The notes: generated by a model from the sequence alone, not told the origin. A stretch of DNA of 64,000 nucleotides from Hahella sp050299855 (GCA_050299855.1 JBNKWQ010000042.1:193010-257009), one strand, 5' to 3'; counted from the first letter of the stretch, positions 27,152 through 36,717 are shown. Numbers and translations: made by a program.

Positions 27152-27805
27152 TTAGGGTTGTGAAGCGTGCTCGACTTCCATCTGCTGTACGGCAATAACC
27201 GCCTGGGTGCGATTACGAACACCAAGCTTACGAAACAGGGCGGTAATGTGAGCTTTCACAGTGGCTTCCGACACATCCAGCTCATAGGCGATCTGCTTGT
27301 TCAGCAGACCTTCGGTCAGCATACCTAACACCCGGAACTGTTGGGGAGTCAAGGTCGCCAATCGCTCAGAGAAATCGGTGTCTTCCACTCGAACCGAGTC
27401 AATTTTGGCGGCCACTTCAGCCGGCAACCAGACTTCGCCGTTAAGCACTTGCTGGATTGCCTTGGATATATCATCCAGTGCGGCGGACTTGGGGATAAAC
27501 CCTGAAGCTCCGTAGTCAATTGCCCGGCGAATCACCTGCAGGTCTTCACTGCCGCTCACAATCACTACCGGCAGGCCCGGATATTGTCCACGCATAAAGA
27601 CCAGACCGGAAAAGCCATGAGCTCCCGGCATGTTCAGATCGAGCAACACCAGATCAGCGTCGGCATTGGCTTCCACCGCATCCTGTAAACCGGCGATGCT
27701 GTCGACTTCTATCACTTCCACCGACTTAACGGCTTGGTTAACCGCTTGCTTGAGGGCGGCCCGAAATAATGGATGATCATCCGCAATGATGATCTGCTGC
27801 GACAT
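27152..27805 (-). CDS. crbR: LuxR-type response regulator, CrbR-like
   Basis: The protein (217 residues from MSQQIIIADDHPLFR) has a receiver domain (phospho-acceptor in LVLLDLNMPGAHG, then VIVSGS and FIPKSA) and a C-terminal LuxR helix-turn-helix (LTPQQFRVLGMLTEGLLNKQIAYELDVSEATVKAHITALFRKLGV). It is the CrbR/ErdR/AgmR type, paired with SLC5-type kinases, and it converges on the kinase gene. The start at 27805 is preferred, with GAGAGGG about nine bases upstream; a longer frame begins at 27826. It probably activates acyl-CoA synthetase and symporter genes. Confidence 0.88.
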   Translation of the reverse strand: MSQQIIIADDHPLFRAALKQAVNQAVKSVEVIEVDSIAGLQDAVEANADADLVLLDLNMPGAHGFSGLVFMRGQYPGLPVVIVSGSEDLQVIRRAIDYGASGFIPKSAALDDISKAIQQVLNGEVWLPAEVAAKIDSVRVEDTDFSERLATLTPQQFRVLGMLTEGLLNKQIAYELDVSEATVKAHITALFRKLGVRNRTQAVIAVQQMEVEHASQP

Positions 27806-27962
27806 TAACATGAGCCCTCTCTTCATTGCCCATTGAGTTCATTTCAAATTCTGGTGTCTAGGCTAGCACATCTGACGCCAGAGAGCGTTTGCACTTTCCG
27901 CTATAACCGGCTATTTGTCTGCCTGCTCCATGCCGACCATTTCTGCTGTTGGCCAATTCCTG

Positions 27963-27984
27963 TACCGGTTAAATGCTACCGGTT
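27963..27984. promoter_or_regulatory. two direct TACCGGTT repeats upstream of the regulator gene
   Basis: TACCGGTT at 27963-27970 and again at 27977-27984, a 14-base period (about one and a half helical turns). Each contains the palindrome ACCGGT. They sit 158 bases upstream of the crbR-like start. A candidate operator, perhaps for autoregulation; no proof. Confidence 0.4.
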
Positions 27985-28127
27985 CAGGCGGCAGTAGCGG
28001 CCGGCTTTTAGAACTGGAAAGTAAAATCTAACAATTAGCACAAAATGGTACCCTTCTTTTACTAAGTATGCACCATCTGCTGAGAAATCAAGATGAACGG
28101 GTAAATCCCGCAGGCTGCCTGAGGTAC

Positions 28128-28688
28128 TTAATCTGCAAACTCTACTTTGCTGACCATGCCGGCTTGATAATGCCCGGGTACATTACATGCCACCTCTACC
28201 TGCCAGGCCTCTTCGAAGGTCCAGATTAGCGTCTGTGTTTCACCCGGCGCTAGAGATACCGTATTGGTCCCAGGGGGGTGATGCATATCAGGGTTATCCA
28301 TCATCATGACCCCGTGCTCAGCATGTTCATCTTTGGTGCCGATGGAAAATTCATGCTTAATGCTACCCTCATTGATCACCACAAACTTAATCGTCTCACC
28401 ATCTTTAACCTGCAGTGGAGATTCAATTTTTAATGCCATACTGTCCAAAGCTCGTACAACGATGATCCGATCAACATCTTCAGGATTGCCCGGATGACCG
28501 GCGAGAGTTTCGCCCTGATGCCCATGATGCATGGCGCTAGCCTGATCAACAACGATTAACTTGCCGGGATCTGCATCATGATGCCCGGGTTGTCCGGGGC
28601 CTGCGATCGCCACACCGGGGGTCAGCATTGTTACACCGGCCATGCAGATAAAAGATATCAAAAGCCGTTTCTGGGTTGTCACTGTCAT
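28128..28688 (-). CDS. periplasmic cupredoxin-like copper protein
   Basis: The 186-residue protein has a signal peptide (LLISFICMAGVTMLTPGVAIAG) and a His/Met-rich region, then a cupredoxin domain. The type-1 copper ligands are visible: His in IKHEFSIG, Cys and His in VACNVPGHYQAGM, and a Met. An extra Met/His stretch (HGVMMMDNPDMHHPPG) may hold more copper. It closes the efflux operon, downstream of the PII-like gene (68 bases). Probable role: periplasmic copper carrier or buffer. Signal type is Sec. Confidence 0.88.
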   Translation of the reverse strand: MTVTTQKRLLISFICMAGVTMLTPGVAIAGPGQPGHHDADPGKLIVVDQASAMHHGHQGETLAGHPGNPEDVDRIIVVRALDSMALKIESPLQVKDGETIKFVVINEGSIKHEFSIGTKDEHAEHGVMMMDNPDMHHPPGTNTVSLAPGETQTLIWTFEEAWQVEVACNVPGHYQAGMVSKVEFAD

Positions 28689-28756
28689 GGGGCTTAATTC
28701 CTTATACTGGAGTCATTCAGTTATGGATTTGCGGTTGTGCAAAGTATTTATGTTCA

Positions 28757-29107
28757 TCACAGCTGATTTAGTGCATGAATTTCACTAACGTCACTTACCA
28801 CTATAAAACCTGCACCATCTTCATCTGTCCCGCAGGCAGCTTTCAGCCTCTGCCGAAGTTGCTGCAGGTATTGCTCTGCAATGTAGGCCTCTATCACGAT
28901 GGTCTCCACAGACCAGTCAGACGCATAAAAGTTTAGCCGACCGCCGTATCCGCGAGCCTTGGCCATCACCAGCCCCATAAGATCCACTTGTTTGAGTATC
29001 TCTTCGATCTGCGGCACCCTTTCATGAGGTGCGACTATGGTAATTTTTTTGAAGTGATCGCCGGTCTTATCAGCGTCACCCCTGTCATTGTGATATTCGT
29101 TGCTCAT
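28757..29107 (-). CDS. PII-like protein of the metal-efflux (PII-NG) type
   Basis: A 116-residue PII-fold protein: FKKITIVAPHERVPQIEEILKQV, a shortened T-loop region with KARGYGG, and YLQQLRQRLKAA...GAGFIVVSDV. This PII subgroup is known to lie next to CusA/CzcA genes, as here. The ATG at 29107 has AGGTGA seven bases upstream. The frame is open to 29242 and would add an N-terminal extension made of three 7-residue repeats (from the DNA repeat), overlapping cusA; I regard this as less likely. It probably binds a small molecule or the pump's cytoplasmic loop. Confidence 0.83.
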   Translation of the reverse strand: MSNEYHNDRGDADKTGDHFKKITIVAPHERVPQIEEILKQVDLMGLVMAKARGYGGRLNFYASDWSVETIVIEAYIAEQYLQQLRQRLKAACGTDEDGAGFIVVSDVSEIHALNQL

Positions 29108-29115
29108 AACCGCGT

Positions 29116-29178
29116 CACCTGTGTCCTGGCCGATTAAACCTATGTCCTGGTTGATGAAAACTGTGTTCTGGTTGACGA
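29116..29178. repeat. three tandem 21-bp copies between cusA and the PII-like gene
   Basis: Copies at 29116-29136, 29137-29157 and 29158-29178, sharing the core TGTCCTGG and GATTA/GATGA. Diverged, about 65-80 percent alike. The period is a multiple of three and the frame is open, so it could encode heptapeptide repeats if the longer PII start is used. Confidence 0.8.
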
Positions 29179-29231
29179 AATTTGGTTTTTGACATTTGCG
29201 TGTTTTATGTCTGGTCTGCAATTTAAAAATT

Positions 29232-32200
29232 TCAGCGCGCACCGCTCAGATTGTGTCGGCTGAGTGAAAAACGGCGCGTCACAAAGTAAATCGCCGGTAT
29301 TACCAGCAGGGTCAAAATCACCGTGCTGACCATGCCCCCTATCATTGGTCCGGCAATTCGCTGCATCACTTCAGAACCGGTACCGCCGCTAAGCATGATG
29401 GGAATCAGGCCAATAACGATGGCGCACACTGTCATCATGATCGGCCGAACTCTCAGCCCCGCACCGTCCATCACTGCCAGCTGCAGATCCTTAATGCTGA
29501 AGGTATGTCCTGCATGGGTCGCTGCAGACATGGCGCGTTCGTATGACTGATTTAAATACACCAGCATTAATACGCCTATCTCAACAGCCACACCTGCCAG
29601 GGCGATAAAACCCACTCCTGCGGCGACAGACATGTTGTAGCCAAGCCCGTACATCAGCCAAATGCCACCAATCACCGCAAACGGCAGAGTGCCGAGAATA
29701 ATCAGCACATCACCGAAGCGTCTGAAATTCAGGTACAATAAAACCACGATAATGGCGATGGTCAGCGGCACCACCAGGGTCAGCCTTTCTTTGGCGCGTA
29801 CCATGTATTCATACTGGCCGGACCAGGCAATGGAATATCCTGGAGGCAACACAACCTGATCCGCGACAACCGCTTGAGCCTCTTCCACATAGGAGCCGAG
29901 ATCACGGCCTTCAATATCCACCAGTGTCCAGCCGTTCAAGCGTGCATTTTCTGACTTAATGGCAGGAGGCCCGTCACTGATATAGATGTCTGCCACATCC
30001 GCCAGGGCAATGCGTTCATCTGACGTGGTCACTACCGGCAGCAGTTTCAGCTGCTCTGCAGAGTCTCGGTAGGATTGGGGGTAACGCAAATTCACAGGGT
30101 AACGTTCCAGTCCCTCAACGGTCTCAGCGATATTCATCCCGCCGATCGCCGTTCTGACCACATCCTGAATATCCGCGATATTCAATCCGAAACGCGCTGC
30201 ACGCTCGCGGTCGATATCGACCTTCACGTAACGTCCGCCAGCCACCCGCTCAGAATAAACTGAAGCCGTACCTGCCACCTGGGGCAATACCTCCTCCAGG
30301 CGCTTACCAATTTTTTCAATGTCCTTTAAGCTGGGGCCGGCGACTTTGACACCAACAGGCGTTTTTATGCCGGTGGACAGCATGTCGATGCGTGTCTTAA
30401 TCGGCATTACCCAGGCATTGGTCAGGCCGGGAAATTTAACCAACCCATCCAGCTCTTTCCGCAGTTTTTCTGCTGTCATGCCTGGCCGCCATTGCTCTTG
30501 GGGCTTCAAGCGTATGAAAGTTTCTATCATCGTGAGAGGAGCAGGATCGGTCGCCGTATCCGCTCTGCCTATCTTGCCGAATACCGACTCAACTTCCGGC
30601 ACTGTAGCAATCAGCTTGTCGGTTTGTTGCAGCACCTCCCTGGCCTTACCGATGGAAATCCCGGCATAGGTGGTCGGCATATACATGAGGTCACCTTCAT
30701 CCAGCGGTGGCATGAATTCACTGCCCAGTTTTGTTGCCGGCCAAAGTCCTATTCCCAATATCAGAACAGCCAGAAACAACACCGTTTTAGGTGCAGTAAG
30801 AACCGCCTTGATCACAGGGCGGTATAGCGCCGTCAGCAGCCTGTTAAGTGGGTTCTTGTGTTCGGGCATGACCCGGCCACGAATGAAATACCCCATTAAT
30901 ACCGGAACCAAGGTAATAGACAGCCCGGCTGCGGCCGCCATGGCATAGGTTTTAGTGAACGCCAGTGGCGCAAAAAGCTTTCCTTCCTGGGCCTCCAAGG
31001 TAAATACCGGCAGAAAACTCATGGTGATAATCAGAAGCGAAAAAAACAGGGGCGGTCCCACTTCACAAGCTGCCTGGCTGATCACCTGCCAGCGGTTTTG
31101 ATCTGTCAGCTCCGTCCGTTCCATATGCTTGTGAACATTTTCGATCATGACAATGGCACCATCCACCATAGCCCCGATCGCGATAGCAATTCCTCCCAAA
31201 GACATAATGTTGGCATTCAGACCCTGTTGATACATCACGATAAATGCCGCCAATATGCCCAACGGCAAACTGAATACGACGACCAGCGAGGAGCGTATGT
31301 GGAAGAGGAAAACCACACAGATCAGCGTGACAACGACAAACTCTTCAATCAACTTTTCATAGAGATTTTGTACTGCTCGACTAATAAGTGCAGATCGGTC
31401 ATAGGTGGTCACTATTTCCACACCATCCGGCAAACCACGGGAGAGTTCTTCCAACTTAAGTTTTACACCTTCAATGGTCTTTTGGGCATTCTCGCCGAAA
31501 CGCATGACTACGACGCCCCCGACGACTTCACCTTCACCATTAAGCTCTGCTACCCCACGCCGCATCTGAGGTCCTAGCCGGATCTCAGCCACGTCTTTCA
31601 GTAACAGAGGCGTGCCGTTATCGTTGAGTCCCAAAGGCACAAGCTCCAGGTCCTTTTTGGACTGCAGGTAACCAGACACCCTCAACATATATTCCGCCTC
31701 AGCCATTTCTATCACCGAAGCACCCGCTTCCTGGCTGGCCCGCTGCACGGCCATACGGATGTGGCTAAGCGGAATGCCAAAGGCGCGCAGCCGGTTAGGG
31801 TCCACCATAATCTGGTACTGCCGCACCATGCCCCCCACTGTGGCAACTTCAGATACACCATTTACTGTCTGCAATTCATACTTCAGAAACCAGTCCTGAA
31901 TACTGCGCAATTGGGCCAGGTCATGCTGCCCCGAAGTATCGGTTAATGCATAGGCATATACCCAACCCACGCCGGTTGCATCCGGCCCCAGTTGGGCTTT
32001 GGCTGAGGAAGGCAAGGTGCCGGCAACCTGACTCAGGTATTCCAGTACCCGTGAGCGAGCCCAATAAAGATCAGTGCCGTCTTCAAAAATCACATACACG
32101 TAAGAGTCGCCGAAAAAAGAGTATCCCCTCACTGTCACGGCCCCGGGAACCGACAGCATGGCAGTGGTCAGAGGATAGGTCACCTGGTCCTCCACCACTT

Positions 32201-32375
32201 GTGGCGCCTGACCGGGATAGGATGTCTTAATAATGACCTGAACATCCGAAAGATCCGGAATGGCGTCTATGGGGGTATCACGTACAGCAAAAATTCCCCC
32301 ACCCAGTAAAATTATTGACGCCAGCAAGACAAAAAAACGGTTGGAAACGGACCAACGAATGATCGCGGTAATCAT
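29232..32375 (-). CDS. cusA: copper/silver efflux RND pump CusA
   Basis: A full-length 1047-residue heavy-metal RND pump: N-terminal helix SNRFFVLLASIILL, DTPIDAIPDLSDVQVII, two large periplasmic loops, and the transmembrane core GGIAIAIGAMVDGAIVMIENVHK characteristic of the CusA/SilA clade (monovalent ions). The methionine triad region fits copper/silver, and all partner genes are copper types. It takes protons in and exports Cu+/Ag+ from periplasm or cytoplasm. Lies between cusF (149-base gap) and the PII-like gene. Confidence 0.92.
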   Translation of the reverse strand: MITAIIRWSVSNRFFVLLASIILLGGGIFAVRDTPIDAIPDLSDVQVIIKTSYPGQAPQVVEDQVTYPLTTAMLSVPGAVTVRGYSFFGDSYVYVIFEDGTDLYWARSRVLEYLSQVAGTLPSSAKAQLGPDATGVGWVYAYALTDTSGQHDLAQLRSIQDWFLKYELQTVNGVSEVATVGGMVRQYQIMVDPNRLRAFGIPLSHIRMAVQRASQEAGASVIEMAEAEYMLRVSGYLQSKKDLELVPLGLNDNGTPLLLKDVAEIRLGPQMRRGVAELNGEGEVVGGVVVMRFGENAQKTIEGVKLKLEELSRGLPDGVEIVTTYDRSALISRAVQNLYEKLIEEFVVVTLICVVFLFHIRSSLVVVFSLPLGILAAFIVMYQQGLNANIMSLGGIAIAIGAMVDGAIVMIENVHKHMERTELTDQNRWQVISQAACEVGPPLFFSLLIITMSFLPVFTLEAQEGKLFAPLAFTKTYAMAAAAGLSITLVPVLMGYFIRGRVMPEHKNPLNRLLTALYRPVIKAVLTAPKTVLFLAVLILGIGLWPATKLGSEFMPPLDEGDLMYMPTTYAGISIGKAREVLQQTDKLIATVPEVESVFGKIGRADTATDPAPLTMIETFIRLKPQEQWRPGMTAEKLRKELDGLVKFPGLTNAWVMPIKTRIDMLSTGIKTPVGVKVAGPSLKDIEKIGKRLEEVLPQVAGTASVYSERVAGGRYVKVDIDRERAARFGLNIADIQDVVRTAIGGMNIAETVEGLERYPVNLRYPQSYRDSAEQLKLLPVVTTSDERIALADVADIYISDGPPAIKSENARLNGWTLVDIEGRDLGSYVEEAQAVVADQVVLPPGYSIAWSGQYEYMVRAKERLTLVVPLTIAIIVVLLYLNFRRFGDVLIILGTLPFAVIGGIWLMYGLGYNMSVAAGVGFIALAGVAVEIGVLMLVYLNQSYERAMSAATHAGHTFSIKDLQLAVMDGAGLRVRPIMMTVCAIVIGLIPIMLSGGTGSEVMQRIAGPMIGGMVSTVILTLLVIPAIYFVTRRFSLSRHNLSGAR

Positions 32376-32524
32376 CGAGAAACCCTATTGTCAGTCAAAA
32401 ATTTGCAAGTCAAGAAAAACCAGTCGTGCTGCTTGCTACCAGTGTGCTGCTTGAGATCCGCCACCCCCATTTAACAAGGGGTGGAGGCAAGAACGCCACC
32501 TCAAGGCCGATGACCTTCAGGCCA

Positions 32525-32938
32525 TCATTCCATGACGCTGATATCTTTAATCAGATAGTTGTTGTCTTCATCGACTTCCAAACTGAACTTCACTTTTTGA
32601 CCTGGTTTGAGGCTAGACAGGTCCACCATTTCGGAGGCTTGAAAGTTCATGCGCATTTGTGGCCAGTTCAACTCCATGATAGGTTCATGGGTAATGTTGA
32701 CCATATGCTGTTTCATCTTGATCTTATTGATTTGACCGACCCCCATCACAGTGCGCATAGCCTGATGATTACGTTCATCCATCATAGGGTCATCTTCATC
32801 CATCATGTGCTCCCCATTTTGCATATGCCCTTGGCCATTCATGTACCCTCCATCCATCATATGGCCTTCGGTTCCATCGGCTAGTACCTGCGCAGAGGCG
32901 ATTAACATTACGAATAATAAAGCAATCTTTTTTTTCAT
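32525..32938 (-). CDS. cusF: periplasmic copper chaperone CusF
   Basis: The protein (137 residues) has a signal peptide (MKKKIALLFVMLIASAQVLA), a long Met/His-rich linker (GHMMDGGYMNGQGHMQNGEHMM) and a C-terminal CusF domain with the copper ligands: His in NITHEPI, Trp in LNWPQM and Met in PQMRM. CusF passes Cu+ or Ag+ to CusB. The start at 32938 (five codons inside the longest frame) gives the signal. Between cusB and cusA in the operon. Confidence 0.9.
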   Translation of the reverse strand: MKKKIALLFVMLIASAQVLADGTEGHMMDGGYMNGQGHMQNGEHMMDEDDPMMDERNHQAMRTVMGVGQINKIKMKQHMVNITHEPIMELNWPQMRMNFQASEMVDLSSLKPGQKVKFSLEVDEDNNYLIKDISVME

Positions 32939-32986
32939 ATCGGGTGTCTCCAATTTTGGGTATTAATTTTTTAAGCTGATCAATGA

Positions 32987-34744
32987 TTAGGGTATTGAAA
33001 GAACTTCCGGGGAGGTCAATACATACTCACCATCCTCGGTTTCACTGAGTTCGAAGCGTACTTTTTGCCCAGTGCTGAGTTGCTGCAGGTCATCTTCAGA
33101 TGGGACTAAGAAAGACATCCTCATCGCTGGCCATTGCCATTTCGGGATAGGATCATGCACCACTTCCACCATGCCCATCGCGGGCATCACTTTGGACACC
33201 ACCCCTGTGGCGACAACGCTTGCTCCCTGGTTAGAGACTGATCCTGAAGCATCTGTAGATGGCTGTCCGTGGAGCTTCGTCACCAGATATTCCCAATCAC
33301 CTTGTTTGGTAAGTTCAAACTCGATGCTCTCACCTTCCTTAAGGCCGTCAACAGAGAGGCCTTCTGCCAGTTCAAAATCCATTTTCATGGTCGGCCAGCC
33401 CCAGGCTTCAATCGGGTCATGAGCGATGGTGATTTTTCCCATATCAGGCATGACTTTCACCACCTTACCGGTCGCCATGACTGAATTATCGAGCTCCCTT
33501 GCCTGCTCCTGCTCACCACTTTCCATTCTTGCGATTTCGGCATCAATATTGGATTCTGAATCGATAAGAAACTGTGCGGAGGTCACCACCGCGTCACCTT
33601 CCTCAAGACCTTTCAAGATCTCTATGTGGCCATCAAACTCCTGGCCGGTTTTTACCAGCCGGGAAGTGAACTTGCCGTCCTCCAGTTTGACCACCACGCG
33701 ATCGTAACGCCCACCACGAATGACAGCTTCACGGGGAATACTGAGCGAATCCTCTTTCGCTTGGGAATAAAGCGTCAGATTGGCAAACATGTTAGGTTTC
33801 AGAGCAAAGTCCGGGTTATCAAACAGAATTCTCACGCGCAGAGTTCGGGTTTTGCTGTCCAGCACGGGATAGAGATAATCCACTGCGCCCTCCCAGGTTC
33901 TACCCGGTAAGGCCGCCACTGTCATGGCAACCTTTTGGCCCGGTTTCACCCAGCCGGACTGGCGCTCAAAGACCTCGGCAATCACCCACACATGGTCCAG
34001 AACCCCGAGGGACATGACCTCAGTGGCCGGTTTCACGAACATGCCTTGCCGAATATTGAGTTTGCTGACAATGCCATCCGCTTCCGCCACGAGCTTGATG
34101 CGCTGGTCAACACTGCCGCGTTTTTCCAGGAGATTAATTTGAGAATCGGTCAGACCAAAAGATTGCAGGCGGCTGCGGGAAGCCTTTACCAGTACTGCAT
34201 TACCACTGCGGAAAGCTGCCAGATATTCTTCCTGAGCATTGACCAAGGTTGGTGAATAAAGCTCATAAAGGGTTTGCCCCTTTTTAATACGATCACCTTC
34301 ACTGGTGACATTCAGTACTTCTATCCAACCATCCACACGGCCATGGATATGGGTCAGCCTGCTTTCATCAAAAGCCACATAACCGACGGTATTGATGGGC
34401 ATGGTCATAGGCCCTGACGTCACTGAACTGGTGCGGACTCCCAGATTGTTTTCGACAGCTGCTGAGATCCTGACGGTTCCCTCGTCACTTCCGACCGAAT
34501 CCTCCTCATACACCGGCACCAAATCCATTCCCATCGGGGATTTACCCGGCTTGTCACGGCGATAGTTTGCATCCATAGGCGCAACCCAATAGAGGGGCTG
34601 AGGTTCAGACTCTGTAGCAGACATGTTTTCATCGCCCGGCATTCCCGGCAACGAGTCTCCCCATCGCTGCTGCACTAACATGCCGCCGGCGAAAGCAGCG
34701 GCAATAACACCAAGGGATATCACTGTAGGTATTAGTTTTTTCAT
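32987..34744 (-). CDS. cusB: CusB-type adaptor with two fused C-terminal CusF domains
   Basis: Residues 1-30 are a signal/anchor helix. Next is a heavy-metal-binding domain (YWVAPMDANYRRDKPGKSPMGMDLVP), then the membrane-fusion core (barrel-sandwich and beta-barrel; RVDGWIEVLNVTSEGD, KGQTLYELYSPTL), and about 405-585 hold two successive CusF domains: HDPIEAWGWPTMKMDF and HDPIPKWQWPAMRMSF, each with His, Trp and Met ligands. At 585 residues it is longer than the classic 400-residue CusB. It couples CusA to CusC. Its ATG overlaps the cusC stop by 4 bases (ATGA). Confidence 0.9.
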   Translation of the reverse strand: MKKLIPTVISLGVIAAAFAGGMLVQQRWGDSLPGMPGDENMSATESEPQPLYWVAPMDANYRRDKPGKSPMGMDLVPVYEEDSVGSDEGTVRISAAVENNLGVRTSSVTSGPMTMPINTVGYVAFDESRLTHIHGRVDGWIEVLNVTSEGDRIKKGQTLYELYSPTLVNAQEEYLAAFRSGNAVLVKASRSRLQSFGLTDSQINLLEKRGSVDQRIKLVAEADGIVSKLNIRQGMFVKPATEVMSLGVLDHVWVIAEVFERQSGWVKPGQKVAMTVAALPGRTWEGAVDYLYPVLDSKTRTLRVRILFDNPDFALKPNMFANLTLYSQAKEDSLSIPREAVIRGGRYDRVVVKLEDGKFTSRLVKTGQEFDGHIEILKGLEEGDAVVTSAQFLIDSESNIDAEIARMESGEQEQARELDNSVMATGKVVKVMPDMGKITIAHDPIEAWGWPTMKMDFELAEGLSVDGLKEGESIEFELTKQGDWEYLVTKLHGQPSTDASGSVSNQGASVVATGVVSKVMPAMGMVEVVHDPIPKWQWPAMRMSFLVPSEDDLQQLSTGQKVRFELSETEDGEYVLTSPEVLSIP

Positions 34745-36102
34745 TGGTAACGCACTCCCTGTCGGTCAGTCAGGTCCGGAATAGTCGAAGGAAAATAGAA
34801 TTGCAGTTCGGCGATCAGACGTTGCCTGTCGATCAGCAGTCGCTGGTAATCAAGCAGGTCTTTCTGCTCACCCAGATAGGCCCGCATGACATCACCAAAA
34901 CCGGCAGCGTCAGATTGGTAGGCATTCAATGAGGCTTCCGCCTGCTGGCTTGATTTGGAAAGAATATCCTGGTCAAACAGACGTAACTGATCGTCAATCT
35001 GCGCCAGACGTGATAAGAGGCTGTCTACTTCCCCCGACATTTGTCGCAATTGGTCCTGCAATGCATAACGCCTGGATTGCTGACGATAATGGGAACTCTG
35101 AACACTTTTATCCTGGCGGGAGCTGGTAAAAATCGGCATTGATAAAGTGACCACTGCGCTCACTAAATCACTACGTGGCGATCCATCATTGTTTTCACCG
35201 TCACGGTAGCCATAGCTCAATTCAACTCCCCAGTTGGGCGAATATTGGCTCTCAGCAATTTTCACATCGTAACCAGCCTCATCCACTTGCTGAGCGATGG
35301 CACTGAGCATGGGGTGTTTCATCAGCTCAGTGGCAACCAAGGCATTCTCTACCACTGATTGTTGCTGACGGTAAAACGTCGTCAGCGTCTCCGGTAGAGA
35401 AAGATTCGGAACTGTGTCCGGCCAGGCATCACGCTGAGCCTCGGCGCCAACCCAGCGTGCCAGCATCGCACGCTGAGTCTGTTCCGCACGATTCGCTTTG
35501 ATCTGCTTTTCCTGCAGACGGCTGAGTTCAAGTTCAGCCCGCAGGACATCCTGCTGCTGCACCTTGCCGACGCTATACATTGAATGGGTGACATCCAGCA
35601 GCTGGCGGAACAGTCCCTCGTCCCGATCCAGTATCACACGTGCCCGGACCCAGAACAGGGTTTCCAGCCAGACTTCACTGACCTGGCGCTGCACCTGGAG
35701 ATAACGAGACTGCGCATTGCTTTGTTGACCGAGAGCCTGACTCGAGTATTTCAGTTTCTGCAGGGCCAGACTGTCCCCTTGTGGGAACATTTGGCGGACA
35801 CCCACACGGAATTGCGTCATCGGCTCCTGGTCAAAGCGGAGAGTATCTGTCGGCAGATTTTGCGCCCCCAGAATCAGTACCGGGTCAGGCAGCTGGCTTT
35901 TGGACAATGCCTCGGCACGTGTCGATTCAGCCGACTGCAGTACCTGATCAATACCGGAGTCTGCATCCACCGCCAATTGCTGGGCCCGCTGCAAAGTCAG
36001 CGCACCGTAGGCGGTGGAACCCGTAAAAGATAAAAATCCGCTTAGCAGCCCAATAAGGGCAGGCCGGCTCTTGAAAGAGTTAGCTAATCCTATGAAATAC
36101 AT
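34741..36102 (-). CDS. cusC: TolC-family outer-membrane channel CusC
   Basis: The 453-residue protein has a signal peptide (RPALIGLLSGFLSFTGSTAYG) and repeated coiled-coil helices and strands of the TolC fold; conserved pieces include QLPDPVLILGAQNLP, the QVSEVWLETLFW helix, and YSPNWGVELSYGYRDG. Unlike E. coli CusC there is no lipobox. It forms the outer-membrane exit of the tripartite pump. First gene of the pump part; translationally coupled to cusB by ATGA. Confidence 0.88.
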   Translation of the reverse strand: MYFIGLANSFKSRPALIGLLSGFLSFTGSTAYGALTLQRAQQLAVDADSGIDQVLQSAESTRAEALSKSQLPDPVLILGAQNLPTDTLRFDQEPMTQFRVGVRQMFPQGDSLALQKLKYSSQALGQQSNAQSRYLQVQRQVSEVWLETLFWVRARVILDRDEGLFRQLLDVTHSMYSVGKVQQQDVLRAELELSRLQEKQIKANRAEQTQRAMLARWVGAEAQRDAWPDTVPNLSLPETLTTFYRQQQSVVENALVATELMKHPMLSAIAQQVDEAGYDVKIAESQYSPNWGVELSYGYRDGENNDGSPRSDLVSAVVTLSMPIFTSSRQDKSVQSSHYRQQSRRYALQDQLRQMSGEVDSLLSRLAQIDDQLRLFDQDILSKSSQQAEASLNAYQSDAAGFGDVMRAYLGEQKDLLDYQRLLIDRQRLIAELQFYFPSTIPDLTDRQGVRYQ

Positions 36103-36222
36103 GGTGTTTCGAATCCTGTTTAAAGCTCATAAAAAAATGTATGAAGCTAAGAACGCCAAGTAATGTCCAAAGAGAGCTCTCTCAGGAGAACACCCAACAG
36201 ATCAGGATTGGCGGGACAGGAT

Positions 36223-36717
36223 CTAATTCAGAAAGGAACAGTTTACGAGGTGATATCTTGGATGGTGGTAACCGACAGTGTGAATCAGCCAGCTACGCGG
36301 CATGGTTTCACGGCGGCTCAATGCACCGATCAACCAGAACAGGGCAAACAGAACGACAATGGGAGCCAGTGAAGCAATACTGGGCAAGGGGTCTTCAGTC
36401 TCACAGCAATCGGCAGCATTGGTGGCCGTTACCGTGGAGGTCATGGTGATATCAGACTCCCCCATCAAGGTAAGGCTACCGCTATCAGTGACATTCTGCT
36501 GCGCCGCATGATGCTGGTGATTGGAATGAATACTGTCAACCGGGCTCAGGGAAGATGAAATAGAGCTCGGAAATCCGTGGTGTGTATGGGAGGCCGGCAT
36601 AGACATTCCTACTGACATACCAGCAGCGCAGAGCAACATGCTTTGACACAGCACCCAAACAGCGATAAACAGCTGTCCAAGCTTACTGCCAAGTTGACTG
36701 GTGCGCATGATCAACAT
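36223..36717 (-). CDS. His-rich small membrane protein, copper operon leader gene
   Basis: A 164-residue protein with two hydrophobic helices (LFIAVWVLCQSMLLCAAG near 15-33; SLAPIVVLFALFWLIGAL near 115-133) and a periplasmic loop rich in His and Met (SMPASHTHHGF, HSNHQHHAAQ) with a CCETED. This resembles DUF2946-type proteins in metal operons. It is the first gene on the minus strand before cusC (120 bases). Likely binds copper or silver at the periplasmic face. The start at 36717 has GGAA six bases upstream. Confidence 0.68.
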   Translation of the reverse strand: MLIMRTSQLGSKLGQLFIAVWVLCQSMLLCAAGMSVGMSMPASHTHHGFPSSISSSLSPVDSIHSNHQHHAAQQNVTDSGSLTLMGESDITMTSTVTATNAADCCETEDPLPSIASLAPIVVLFALFWLIGALSRRETMPRSWLIHTVGYHHPRYHLVNCSFLN

